Below, one piece after another: positions 1 to 10,869 of a stretch of DNA of 64,000 nt; the first letter of the stretch is position 1; each line of letters begins with the position of its first letter. Source of the DNA: Pseudo-nitzschia pungens (lineage: Eukaryota; Bacillariophyta; Bacillariophyceae; Bacillariales; Bacillariaceae); NCBI GenBank assembly GCA_037355855.1, contig CM074759.1:1860001-1924000 (forward strand), read 5' to 3'. The position numbers were made by a program, and so were the translations under genes. Under the pieces are notes generated by a model that saw only the letters and a program-made list of their open reading frames with translations, made no database searches and was not told the origin of the DNA.

Positions 1-1767
1 TTTTCTATTGTACCTATGTTCGATATCCACCAATAGAGATGAATATAATCGATTCCCACAAGTGTTCGATACTTAAGACGTGGGAGTGATCGACTGCCGG
101 TGGCGCTATTGGGTACAATCAAAAACCTATTACAAATAAACTGGAGCAAACTGGAGCAACACTAATTCATTATTCCTATTTTTGCAACCTGCAAAAGCAA
201 AATCCACTAAACTACCACTAAGAAATACAATCGACAATCGACCATGATGGAGACTTGACAATCGACAATGGTGGAGACTCGACAATTGCCTGGTGGAGAC
301 GCGACAATACACTCAGTTCATATATCCGACGTTCGCAAAGTAGTTTACGAACTCGGGGATACCTCTAATAATTGCATACAGCTGCTGGCTCAGTTCAGCT
401 GGGTTAGAGATATCATACATCTTGTAGCTGAGAGCCATCTCAATGGTATTGAATACATACTCGATGGGTCCATCCACCGGATGATAAGGGGCACAGAACA
501 CAAATCGGTGCCCCGCAGCTAGAATTGCACCCAGCGTCAATGGATTGTGGTGAGCCAGCAAATTGTCCATGATAAAGCACTTCCTATTCCCTGGCGTCCC
601 TTGTGGCAGCGATTCCAGGATGGTTTCAATAAATGCAGCAAAGGAGATAGCGTCAGTCCCTGTTGTATCAAATCTAACCCAGCAACGTCCCTCGGGACCC
701 CCGCTGATTACCATCTTGAGCGTATGATTTACACCATGGCCGTAGTTCCCTCGCTGGCACACTCTCCCGCAAATTGACGCTTTGCCCATTCTCCTGTTTG
801 CGTTCTCCAGCTTGATTCCTGCTTCATCCACATCAATCATATCGTCCCTACAAATGTCCGCAATTCCATTCGGATAATTCATGGTCCAATATCGGAATCG
901 CTTGTATCGATTCCGAAAAGTGAAAGCTTGATTTGCTGTTGTAGAGCCCTTCTTTCTGTTGATTCTGATTGAATTCTCTGCTTCCGTAATATCCTTCAAA
1001 GAATAGATGCGAGGGACAAGTAAGTATCCGCTGTAGGATCTCCAGAGGAACGCGATACACTTGTATCGTGTGGCCTTTGGATAGATCTTTCGGTAAACAC
1101 CAAGCAAGAACATTGGATATCCACGAATCCCTTCCTTCAGCTTATTTCCCATGTGTCGCATTCTAACGTTCCTTCCAAGCATTTGGATCCTTCTCCTGTA
1201 GCGTTTGGCAGTTTTGGAATGAGGAAGAGTCTCGATATGATTGATTAATTTTCCTATCTCTGCATATCTCACTACAGTGTGTCTCCTGATGTCCTCTGAA
1301 TAGCCATTCCCTCCAATTCTAGGGACAGGGATGTCATTCTCACCATATCTAGACGTTTCGCGAGGAGGTTGGACCTTATTGCTCTTCAGGGGATTGCCGT
1401 TCACCATGATCGTGGATCGTCAAATTCTCGTTGTCGTCGTCACCAAAATCAGCAGCAGCTCAAAAAATCACTTTCCGAGGTTGATTTTCCAGCGAAAAAA
1501 GGCCCTAGACCTCAAAATGATGCAAGGGTTGCTCTGGACAAGAAAAATGGGTTCAAAGGAGCTGTTGCAACAGGATTTGGGCAACCACCATGGTCCGGGT
1601 CGGAATGAGAAGGAGTGGTGTGTTGGTGTCAAAAAGAAGAAGACTGGAGCCTACACTAAATTACGTTCAAATTGAGTACTAGAGAATTTTCTGAGTTAAC
1701 CTCAAATCGACACAAAAAAGCTTTTTTTTTGAAACTGGAGGGGGGACAGCTGATAGGAATTCCGTAG
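1..1767 (-). mobile_element. Tc1/mariner-type element, copy 1 (cut by the window edge)
   Basis: This is the transposase-side half of a DD34E element. Sequence from base 1 onward matches the region from about 15600 in the complete copy at 12672-17440. The right end reads GGGGACAGCTGATAGGAATTCCGTAG and is followed by a TA dinucleotide at 1768-1769, the expected target-site duplication. The left end and the accessory gene lie outside the window. Bases 1-312 carry the CGACAATGGTGGAGAC repeats also seen in the centre of the complete copy. Confidence 0.85.
313..1407 (-). CDS. DD34E transposase of the IS630/Tc1/mariner superfamily (copy 1)
   Basis: A 364-residue single-exon protein that should cut and paste the element at TA sites. 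The acidic triad is visible as DVDEAGIK, then IMDNLLAHH, then PIEYVFNTIE. There are 34 residues between the second Asp and the Glu, which is the DD34E signature of this superfamily. I do not recognise a clear N-terminal helix-turn-helix; the first ~150 residues are basic and presumably bind DNA. It differs from the second copy (15971-17068) at roughly 40 of 365 positions, yet both frames are open, so purifying selection or fairly recent activity is likely. The ATG lies at the inner edge of the element's long terminal inverted repeat, so the promoter should be inside that repeat. Confidence 0.9.
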   Translation of the reverse strand: MVNGNPLKSNKVQPPRETSRYGENDIPVPRIGGNGYSEDIRRHTVVRYAEIGKLINHIETLPHSKTAKRYRRRIQMLGRNVRMRHMGNKLKEGIRGYPMFLLGVYRKIYPKATRYKCIAFLWRSYSGYLLVPRIYSLKDITEAENSIRINRKKGSTTANQAFTFRNRYKRFRYWTMNYPNGIADICRDDMIDVDEAGIKLENANRRMGKASICGRVCQRGNYGHGVNHTLKMVISGGPEGRCWVRFDTTGTDAISFAAFIETILESLPQGTPGNRKCFIMDNLLAHHNPLTLGAILAAGHRFVFCAPYHPVDGPIEYVFNTIEMALSYKMYDISNPAELSQQLYAIIRGIPEFVNYFANVGYMN

Positions 1768-2527
1768 TATTTACGTACCAGTATCTCAAGCACCCTTGCC
1801 CTACACCATTTTTTACTTCTACCGTAAGATTAGTTCGTCCAGCAATTACGAAAAATACTCGTATGCATGAGAGTAAACCTTACGCGTAACCTTACCTACT
1901 TCTTGTACTGTACTGATGTGACCAAACGGAATGTTCGAATGTACGAATCTGGGGTTCCGGTACTTGTTACATATTCACGAGGGTGTAGGAGTTGCGTAGG
2001 AGGAGTATGGGTAAGTACGTATATCACAGTACTCGTACGTTTGGTGCATCGTAAACCTCAGGTGCTTTGCATGACACGGGACATGGATACGTACGAGTAC
2101 AATTACTTGTCCTCGTACAAGTAAACCTTAGTACCTTACGGTCCCGTAATTACCTGAAAGTCTACGAGATGCATTCAAGTACAACGAAAGACGTTCTTCT
2201 TTTTGTCGAGATTGATTCAAGATTAAGGTACCAACTTACTGAACAAACTTCGAGAAAGAGGAAGGATTTTTTAGAGAAGAATAATACGAGATGCTCTGTC
2301 CACTGTCAACAAACATACGTCCCAAGCCCTTATGAAACATCAACAATAAAGCTCCGTCGTCTTCCTGTGATATTACAGTAAATAATACTCCGCTAGAATT
2401 GGAAGAAGGGCCGCATGATAACAGGTTTCCTAGGTAACCCACCTTTCTTGACGCTGACGATTGTTGCTTCGGAGTTGACTCATTTGCACGTGTGAAGCTT
2501 TTGAACTACAGTAAGCAAGCGAGTACA
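1768..2527. other. Intergenic region, probable promoter side of the kinase gene
   Basis: No convincing gene. Short open frames here have no recognisable domain and the sequence is rich in GTAAACCTTA and GTACGTAC words, like other intergenic stretches of this window. The last few hundred bases should hold the promoter and 5' UTR of the kinase gene that starts at 2528. Confidence 0.5.
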
Positions 2528-4204
2528 ATGGGAGCGCAACAAAGTGCCGATGCCAAAGACGATTGTGATCCATGCCTTGGTATCCAGGCTCCGTTCAAAC
2601 GCAGTGGGAAATCGAGTGATCCGTTGGGATCTCCTCTACCCAACACACCAATTTCGAGACGGAGACGAAAACAAGAGTTTTCCAGTCGATATGGAGGGTT
2701 AGAAAAAGAGAGTTCGGCTACGAATTTGAGCTTTTATGGCAATGCATCGATAACACATAATTCGCGAACCGCTCATGTTCACGAAGGATCGGTACGTGAC
2801 ACGATCTGACTTTTGCGAATGAAAACGACGAAAAAAGTCTCAGTTTCGTTGAATGGATCGAACACGCTTTCTTTGGTATCGGTCAATATTTCTTTGACAA
2901 CGTTCCAAATGAGTTTGATAGCTGAAAATTCACACACGCTCCTTTCTGGTCCTCCCACATAAATTTGCGTTTGCAACTGTACCCATCTTGTACACAGGAT
3001 GCCGAGGCAGCGCTTTACGAGAAGTACCAGCTCATGGAAGTCTTAGGGGTTGGTTCAACCTCGACATGTCATCGTTGTGTCGACAAGAAAACTGGCGCTC
3101 ATTATGCTTGCAAAATCATCGACAAGCAAATGATAGAAGAGCGTTTCCACGGGATGATGGAACAATTTCATACAGAAATCGAGGCACTTCGGGCTCTTGA
3201 CCATCCCAGCATTATTCAGCTTCTCGATGTCTTCATTAGCGAGGAAAAAATATTCATAGTCATGGAATTGATGGAGGGTGGAGAACTCTTTGATTATGTT
3301 GTGCAAAAGGGGACTCTGACGGAAGACGAAGCATCAGATATTGTTCGAAAAGTTACAAGCGCCATGGTCTACATGCATTCGCAAAATATCGTCCATAGAG
3401 ATTTGAAACCAGAGAAGTAAGTCAACGATTGTGCTTGTTGTTGGTAGCGAAAGTCTTGTCTCTTTTCTCAACGTTGCCGGTTACTGTTTACAGTCTTCTT
3501 TTGAGACGCAAACCCAACGGCCCCCAAGATTCGGTCGATGTCAAAATCATTGATTTCGGATTATCGAAGGTAAGGAAACAATAACGAACATTTCGCAATC
3601 CGGTAGACTCCATGTTGTTAATATAATGTGTTGCTTAACTGCTTTTGGACACCAATATACGAATCAGTGTATGACAGAACCCGTTGCGCAGAGCTTCCTC
3701 GGTACTCGCGGTTATCTCGCGCCAGAGATGTTGCAACGTAGAGACTACACGAAGGCTGTTGATACCTGGGCATTGGGAGTTATTGTTTTTGTATTGCTTT
3801 GTGGATGTTTGCCATTCGACGACGATTCTGCAACAGTTCCGAGTGACGATTTAGTTCGCGCTAAATTTGTACTGCGATTTCCACGATGGGCGAAAAATTT
3901 ATCGCCTTCAGCGAAGGACCTTCTTTCCCATTTATTAGACGTCAATCCCTCTCGCCGATACACCGCAGAGCAGGCCCTAGATCACCCTTGGGTTACCGGA
4001 AAGACTGCGCCGAAGGGAAATTTACTGGCATCGCCGGGACGCATCAAAAAGAGCCCTGCACTCCGCAAGGGAGCAAACCGAACACCTCAAAATGGTGCTC
4101 GCCAGAATATCAGCGGGAAAAAGTACTATGCACCGAATCGACACCAAACTGCAAATACCACGCCGTCTCCCCAGCGCGTCATGACTAGAAAGACAAGTAT
4201 TTGA
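2528..4204 (+). CDS. Ca2+/calmodulin-dependent-type Ser/Thr protein kinase
   Basis: Four exons: 2528-2791, 2998-3416, 3494-3569 and 3668-4204. All introns are GT-AG and phase-consistent, giving 431 residues. The protein starts MGAQQS, a classic N-myristoylation context, which chose this ATG. A low-complexity basic N-terminus of about 95 residues precedes a CaMK-group kinase domain: Gly-rich loop GVGSTSTC, VAIK-type lysine in YACKIIDK, catalytic loop HRDLKPEN (split by intron 2), DFGLSK, and activation segment GTRGYLAPEML. The basic Ser/Pro-rich tail of about 80 residues has no EF-hands, so this is not a classical CDPK. It could be a membrane-tethered CaMK or CDPK-related kinase. The ALG3 gene lies downstream in the same orientation with no sign of co-transcription. 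Confidence 0.9.
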
Positions 4205-5003
4205 ACTAAAGAAGACTGTAGGAATAAAAGCGATAGAAACCAATCGAAATTCATTGGCTATACAACGTAGTTTACTACAAAGCAACATGAAACAGGTATT
4301 GTGTTTGAAAGAGTAGTAGGAATCAAAATTCAACAACCAGGCTGGTGTTTCCGATTGAAAGATATCAACATTTTGTAAATCACTGTCACTAATTGCATTA
4401 TGAACCGCTTTCAACAATGATATATAATGGCAAATGTCTCTGCTGATTTCTGGGGCCTCTTAATCTGCTCTGGAGGCACTACATTTTCACTCAACTCCAA
4501 TTCAGATTTGTCTCGTATTATACTATTGATATTTTCTCCACACATGGTACTACTACTAGAAGCTATGAGTTAGTGATTCTCAACAACCCTTTTAAGTGCA
4601 CACCACTGCCAACTTGGATTTTTCTGTTTTCCACCATTTCCAATCATTCCTCCTTCAAAAGATCTCTCATCTATTGATAAAAATCCTTGAGTTCCTCTCT
4701 CGTTAGTGTCCTGTCACTAATCTCTTTTGGGCTTTCTTGTCAGATTGAATCTGATGTAGTTTACTACTAGTAGTAGCTATTGTAGTTTGTTTCTTTTTAT
4801 GCTTCTTTTGTGTAAAATCATCTATTTTGTATGTTGTGAGGTTGAATTAATGAAATTAGCAAAACACCCCAAAATCTCAACTAAGGTTACCATAGAAAGT
4901 GGCCATGGGCAAGAAGCAGGGATCACTCCTGCTTTTCTCATTATTGATGCAAGCGAAATACAGTAAACCTTAACTTACGTAAACCTTACCGCTAGAACGT
5001 ACT

Positions 5004-5094
5004 ACAGAATTCCTATCAGCTGTCCCTCGGTTTCAGTAGAAATTAGTAGTCTGGGACGTAGAACCCGGGGGCAGCTGATAGGAATTTTGTAGTA
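5004..5094. repeat. 91-bp MITE of the Tc1/mariner element family
   Basis: Ends CTACAGAATTCCTATCAGC and its inverse (GCTGATAGGAATTTTGTAG), flanked by TA at 5002-5003 and 5095-5096. The termini match those of the complete element at 12672-17440. It has no coding capacity. Confidence 0.85.
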
Positions 5095-5389
5095 ATGTTT
5101 CTCACAAGACACAACCACCAAACACTGCACTACTAAAAACAGCATTTCCGAAAAAATGGTACGGTAGGTGCGGAACGTGGCGAAAATAATATAATTCAGG
5201 CTTAATCGCAGCTGTTTGCTTACAATTCTCTGCAAATGAGAACAAACCAAAACATATGCTGTTGAAAAGGAAGCGATAGCACTATCTAAGCCAGTCGTTT
5301 GTTGTACTACCGGTACGTATTGAATTCCTACAGATTAATAGAACGAGTAAGTTACAACTACATGGTAACTTATCGTTCATACGTGCCTA

Positions 5390-5480
5390 CTACGGAATTC
5401 TTATCAGCTGTCCCCTGGTTTCCGTAGGAATTAGTACTTGGGGATGTAGAACCGGGGGACAGCTGATAAGAATTTTGTAG
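5390..5480. repeat. 91-bp MITE of the Tc1/mariner element family
   Basis: Inverted termini CTACGGAATTCTTATCAGC / GCTGATAAGAATTTTGTAG, flanked by TA on both sides. It lies about 250 bp upstream of the ALG3 start codon. Confidence 0.85.
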
Positions 5481-5731
5481 TAGTACTTTTGATCATCTTT
5501 CACTATCGAACCGGATCGGCCGCAAAATCTCAATCTCAATCTCAAAATAATTTTGAGAAAGGCTGTTTGGTATCTGGTCTTACAGTGTTACAGTTGACGA
5601 CGTCGGGCACATTTTCTGTTGGGTCGTCATCACTCTGTCATAATCAAATTCAAATCATATCTCTCGAAACCATCAAACTTTGGGATAATAGCGGTACTAA
5701 GAGGAAGCGTTGATGAATACGCCGATAAAAG

Positions 5732-7036
5732 ATGAAAGCACTGAAAAATGCTTACTCCGAGCTCGCAAAGGAGCGTTATGATATCTTGTTCATTAACTGC
5801 TTAATCATTGCAGAGGTGGCGTTAGGGTATTTGATCATTCGTAAAGTTCCGTACACTGAAATAGATTGGGTTGCTTATATGCAAGAAGTTGATTTTTGGT
5901 TAGACGGAGAGTACGATTATCGCAAAATTCGTGGAGATACTGGGCCTTTAGTCTATCCTGCTGGATTCTTATATCTTTTCGGATTTTTACAGTGGCTGAC
6001 GAATCGCGAAATACCTAAAGCACAAGTGATTTTCCTTGGGTTTTACGTACTGACGCAGTCAATCGTCTTCATCCTGTATTTGATGGTCCTACGACAGATT
6101 CAGAAAATGAGACAATATAGAACATTAGCCGCTACATCAACAAACAACGGATATGGTGTCGGTGAAGCATCATGGTCAACAACCCATGAAGTTTGGTCGT
6201 TTCGCATTGCGATGGGTCTTCTTTGTCTTTCCAAGAGGTATCACAGCATTTTTCTGCTTCGCCTCTTTAACGATGGTCCAACGATGTTAGTTGCGTACAC
6301 ATCATTCTGGTGCTTCATGAATAACAAATGGAACATTGGTTGTTTCATATTTTCTTTGGCGGTTTCCCTCAAGATGAATGTATTGCTATTCGCACCGGGT
6401 TTACTGTTTCTTTTGATCCAGGCAAGTCCAATCATGACCATACCACGACTTGCAATATGTGGTATCACCCAACTTATCTTAGGAGCTCCCTTTTTGGCAA
6501 GGTATCCAATATCCTACCTTCGAAAAGCATTTGAACTGGATCGTCAATTCTTCTTCAAATGGACGGTGAACTTGAAGTTTCTTCCGGAGGATATTTTTCT
6601 TTCCAAGCCATGGGCTATCTTTCTGCTTCTTCTGCATGTTCTATTGCTCATCATTTATCACTACAGACTTTACAAGGTTGTCTCAACGTCAAGACAGAGA
6701 TGTATGTCTCCGGAACAAATTTTGTCCACACTATTTGTATCAAACTTCATTGGAATCTGTTGCGCAAGAACACTGCACTATCAATTCTATTCTTGGTACT
6801 TTCCGGCTTTGCCATTTCTTCTCTGGAGAGAAACTTCTTATCCTATTCCCATTCGAATACTTCTGCTCGCATGCATAGAACATGCATTCTTGACCTTTCC
6901 TGCAACTGCCAGCTCATCTTTTATCTTGCAGGTAGCACATTGGATGATTCTGATACCCTGCGTTCTGCTCACACGCCAACGATGGGATGAAATGGAATAC
7001 GAGAATGACGATGATTTCGGAAAAAAAAATCAGTAA
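5732..7036 (+). CDS. ALG3: Dol-P-Man:Man5GlcNAc2-PP-Dol alpha-1,3-mannosyltransferase (ALG3)
   Basis: A 434-residue single-exon multi-pass ER membrane protein. ALG3 adds the sixth mannose, the first on the lumenal side, to the lipid-linked N-glycan precursor, using dolichol-phosphate mannose. Family hallmarks are near the N-terminus: EIDWVAYMQEVDFW followed by GEYDYRKIRGDTGPLVYPAG, with the conserved Asp in the first lumenal loop, then RLFNDGP and many hydrophobic segments. Length matches the family (about 400-460). The protein ends KKNQ, a KKxx dilysine ER-retrieval signal, which fits its location. It converges on the CDK gene, leaving about 295 bp between stop codons. Confidence 0.95.
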   Translation: MKALKNAYSELAKERYDILFINCLIIAEVALGYLIIRKVPYTEIDWVAYMQEVDFWLDGEYDYRKIRGDTGPLVYPAGFLYLFGFLQWLTNREIPKAQVIFLGFYVLTQSIVFILYLMVLRQIQKMRQYRTLAATSTNNGYGVGEASWSTTHEVWSFRIAMGLLCLSKRYHSIFLLRLFNDGPTMLVAYTSFWCFMNNKWNIGCFIFSLAVSLKMNVLLFAPGLLFLLIQASPIMTIPRLAICGITQLILGAPFLARYPISYLRKAFELDRQFFFKWTVNLKFLPEDIFLSKPWAIFLLLLHVLLLIIYHYRLYKVVSTSRQRCMSPEQILSTLFVSNFIGICCARTLHYQFYSWYFPALPFLLWRETSYPIPIRILLLACIEHAFLTFPATASSSFILQVAHWMILIPCVLLTRQRWDEMEYENDDDFGKKNQ

Positions 7037-7330
7037 ATTTGTTGAACTTGGTTCAGTTCGAGAACGATAGGCTCCAGCGAAGGAAACCGATCAGAGTTTT
7101 CGATTCATGCGCCACCAACGACAGTGGGGATCGAGTAGAACAAATTATAACACAGTTGATAACCTCACATGTGTAGTCAAAATTCAATGAAAAAGCCAAA
7201 AATTGACCGTATTGAGGCGAATGAAGTCGAAAACTTTTCATGGACGTGGAAATCCAACAACTATTTCTGAAATGGAGGAAGCTTGAACATTACCAATTGG
7301 ATATAAAACTTTCTCCCTATCATTCTTTTA

Positions 7331-8467
7331 CTATTCAAAGAAATAAGGATGTTGCAAGGCTGTTTTGCAGGCAATGCGTCGATCTGGATCATACATGAGC
7401 AATTTCGTGAGTAAATCCACTGCGTTGTTACTTCCTAGCGAACTCAGAGGCACCTGATCTGTAATCGGTCTCTCCCGCCATTGAGGGAACTCGGCGTTAT
7501 AATGAGGTAGCCTAGCAACAGCTGGCCACATATCTGCAGTAGGCGTACCCTTCCTTTGAAAAATTTTGAAAATTTGGTCGATGTCTGATCGACCCGGAAA
7601 GAGGGGCATCCCAGTAGCCATTTCTGCAAAGATACATCCGACTGACCACACATCTACCGATGTAGAGTATCTATTGGCTCCAAGAAGCAATTCAGGAGCA
7701 CGGTACCAGAGCGTTACGACCTCAAAAGTGTAAGGGCCGTTAGGAATAGCAGATAATCTAGCGAGACCAAAATCGGCAAGTTTTACTTGTTTTCCATCTC
7801 CAGTAATCAGCAGATTGTGAGGTTTCAGATCACGGTGCAAAATACGAAATGTATGACAGCACCCAACACCAGCTATAATTTGGCGCAGGAAACTCTTCAC
7901 TGTTGCTTGGGGAAGGCCTACTCTCTCAGAAATATCATCGGACTTCTGGTACTGATCCATGAACGTTTTCAAATCGTGCGCCACGTATTCAAACACCAAG
8001 TAAAGTCCTCCGGGATGTGCTTGGATGATATCAAGTAGCTTGACAACATTTGGATGATCCAGCTCCCTGAGAAGCGATATCTCTCGGATCACATTGCAAG
8101 GAACTCCCCCTTCAGGAGTAGAATCAGCGAAGGGGATTCTCTTAATCGCAACAGTATCGCCCGTATCTTCTTTTTTCCCTTTGTAAACTATCCCATACGC
8201 CCCCTGCCCAATCATGTCCGTCCTAATAAACGAAATGAATGCGTATATTGATCAGCAACCATAGCCAGAGAGAGAGAGAGAGAGAGAGAGATACAAACAA
8301 CCCAACATCATTCATGCGGTTGCGTGTTTTCACGTGCTTCACGGCCGACCGACGCTACAACGCGAAACTGTCACTCACCGCTCGTAACCTTCCAATGCAG
8401 GCTCATCCTCGCTCATTTCTCCTCTCCGGTGATCCATTTGTGTTTTCTTTTTGTCTCCTCCAGTCAT
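7331..8467 (-). CDS. Cyclin-dependent kinase with PCNVIRE cyclin-binding helix
   Basis: Two exons on the minus strand: 8467-8379, then 8222-7331. The donor GTGAGT at 8378 and the acceptor TTATTAG ending at 8223 restore the frame as GYER-TDMIGQG, giving 326 residues. The exon-1 ATG at 8467 is the nearest one in frame. CDK features: Gly loop GQGAYGIV, VAIKRI, cyclin-contact helix GVPCNVIREISLL (PSTAIRE in CDK1/2), LVFEYVAHDLKTFM, HRDLKPHN, DFGLAR, WYRAPELLLG and DVWSVGCIFAEM. The activation-loop residue in VVTLWY matches CDKs that are phosphorylated by a CAK. The PCNVIRE helix suggests a stramenopile-type CDK rather than CDKA. The intron holds an AG microsatellite. Confidence 0.93.
8267..8291. 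repeat. AG dinucleotide microsatellite in the CDK intron
   Basis: About 12 AG units. On the coding (minus) strand this reads CT, forming a long polypyrimidine stretch about 45 bases upstream of the acceptor. Confidence 0.9.
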
Positions 8468-9659
8468 GTTATGTTTTATGACCAATGGGAATACTTCCAC
8501 CTTACCTGTACCGGTACGGTTTCTACTGGGATGGTACCGGTAGGAATAAATGAAAGACAATCTACGACTATCGGACTTCGGAATGAGATGATTCATCTAA
8601 CTGGTAAGATTACGGTAAGACCTTACGGCATCCGTCGCGGTTTATTTTTGGCTTCTATCCGTTGGAAAATGAATGAAACTTCGGTTACGGTACGGTAAAC
8701 CTTACGTACCGGTACCGGTAAGGTAAGGTTACCGTAGAGATCGGTTGAAAGGAAAATTGTGTTCTATTCATACGGTTGCGTACGTACGTATGTACGTATA
8801 CTATCGATACGAGGTACGGAGGTCCTAATCTTACTTACTGATACGTAGTATCAGTACAAGTGCCACTGAACCAACGAACCTTCTACGGTACTTGTAGTCA
8901 AACGAGTCGTAGGATACGATTCGAATTATTCGAACCGACGTTGAGGGAATATTTTGTGTCACTTTTTTGAGACGTTGAATGGTGTCCAGATTCCAATTCA
9001 AAATACTCCCCCAAAGCCTGTGCCCAATGTACCAAGAGAGTCACTTACCAATTGCTTGTTGGATTCTATGGAGTCTCCAGGGACATTATTGATGAGATAT
9101 GTGCTCTTTCTGCCCAAGAAATTCTGGACTAGGCTCCTGACCATGGCTTTAGCAGCATGTTCTTAATGCAGCTGCGCAAACACCCTACTGGCTCCAATGA
9201 CAGGGACAAATCTATCTTTGGTTAAAGAGGTTGCTAGAAGTTGTACAACATGATGGTGAATAAGCATGTCAAACCATTGGAAAGGGCAAGAACAGAGGCT
9301 AAGGTCATGTGACCCCTTGGTAAAATCATGTAGTAGTAGTAATTATGACAAACATGGTTACAAAACAACAACAATATTGTCAGTTGTCACTATGATTCCT
9401 ATTTCCAAGTGACTTATCACATCTCAAAATTATGGCCATGGGAAGCATTGAGATTTGCACACATTGTTGGTATGAGTGATAAATCATACTTGTAGCACAT
9501 GATGTAAACCAGAAAAGAGAATAAACCTCTTTTTTTTGAAAAATGGTGATCAGTCCTCCTCCTAAAACCACAATAAGGTGAAGTTGTAATGCCAATTGAA
9601 CAAAGAGTACCGTTATCACAGTAGCCCTCCTTGTGTATGTTAAGAGTATCTTACTACCT
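8468..9659. other. Intergenic region rich in GTAAGGTTAC words
   Basis: No gene is supported. Bases 8499-8741 are dense in near-palindromic words such as TACCGGTACGG, GTAAGGTTACCG and TACGGTACGGTAAACC. The rest is AT-rich DNA with short frames lacking domains. Confidence 0.5.
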
Positions 9660-10196
9660 GGAACATTATGGAAAAAAAACTTTTCTGGAAAATTTCCATT
9701 TTCATGCGCGCGACTACTCTCAAAAAAATCTTAGGGCAATAACGGCTCTTCTATATTTTTAATAATTAAAGAAGAGCGACCATAATTTAACGGTCTTCAA
9801 CCGTCATCTTTGTCCTCAAAAAACGATTGTCCTCAAAACGTGTCCTCAACGATTTTGTCCTCAACAGACTGTCCTCAACCATTTTGTCCTCAACAATTAT
9901 GTCCTCAACGTTTTGTCCTCAACCTCAACGTTGAAGTCATAGAGGTTGAGGACAAAACGTTGAGGACATAATTGTTGAGGACAAAATGGTTGAGGACAGT
10001 CTGTTGAGGACAAAATCGTTGAGGACACGTTTTGAGGACAGTTTTGAGGACACTCTAAATACTCGTACATCCAGCCGTTAAAGTGTATATTTAACAAAAA
10101 ACAGCCGTTAAAAATTACATCGTTAAAAATTACATCAATTTTATGCGCATGAATATAGAAATTTTTCTCAAAAAAAACTTTTTTCCATAATGTTCC
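9660..10196. repeat. Fold-back (hairpin) element built of GTCCTCAA units
   Basis: A 537-bp element with terminal inverted repeats GGAACATTATGGAAAAAA / TTTTTTCCATAATGTTCC. The centre is a long imperfect palindrome whose arms consist of GTCCTCAA words every ~16 bases, with TTGAGGAC as the complement on the right arm. The arms are separated by about 20 bases near 9930-9950. It has no coding capacity. A partial second copy lies at 54211-54432. I could not find a clear target-site duplication. Confidence 0.8.
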
Positions 10197-10869
10197 TGTA
10201 CCGTATTCTCAAGGAAGGAAACGTGATTTCCATTTGTGTCGTTTGTAACTGAATGTGAAGTGGACTCACTTGATTGTTCTTCGCGACAGAGAAATAAGGT
10301 TTACCGTAATTACTAGTAAGATTTATTTAAGTAGTCTTACTTCGTAACTTACTCCGATTATTCTAGAAAACAGTGCGGCACTACAAGTAACTTACTACTG
10401 TAAGGTACGAAGTCCTACGTGTCATAATCCTAGCGCCCGAAATCCGGAGCGCTCGCGGGTTTCCATGGTTGAAGGATGGAGGAGAATCTATTTCTTGCGA
10501 GTTTTTTTGAGTTTTGTTAAAAAAACAATGATGATGAACGATGCCCCTCATTGCTTGTTGCATGCAAAGGTTCCTGTTAAAGAGACAGTTTCCCCGTTAT
10601 TTTTCCCAATTCAAATTGTATCTTGTGACGTAAGTCTAAGCAGAACGTCACTTTTTTTTTGAACGGCTCGTGAAAATATCGTTATGATTTATTTTGTGAT
10701 TGAAAGGAACCAATGAAAAGAATCGAAGTCTTCTAAAGTTGGTGGTTCAATCCTTGCCTTTTTTCAATCAACAATCTATCACTGCATGATGGTCCTTTGT
10801 TTCCAGCTTCAGGATCCACTTTAAGAAAGCACAGTTTGGTCACAAAAGCGTTCTGATCAAAAAAAAAAA
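10197..10869. other. Intergenic region, promoter side of the SYLDSL-repeat protein
   Basis: No gene is supported. Short frames on both strands lack domains. A ten-base A run directly precedes the ATG at 10870, consistent with an A-rich leader. Confidence 0.5.

Larger units (their letters stand above)
4205..5731. other. Intergenic region between kinase and ALG3, with two MITEs
   Basis: No gene is supported. It holds AT-rich DNA, CTACTAGTAGTAG-type trinucleotide runs around 4550-4780, and two MITEs (5004-5094 and 5390-5480). The final ~200 bases should contain the ALG3 promoter and leader. Confidence 0.5.
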
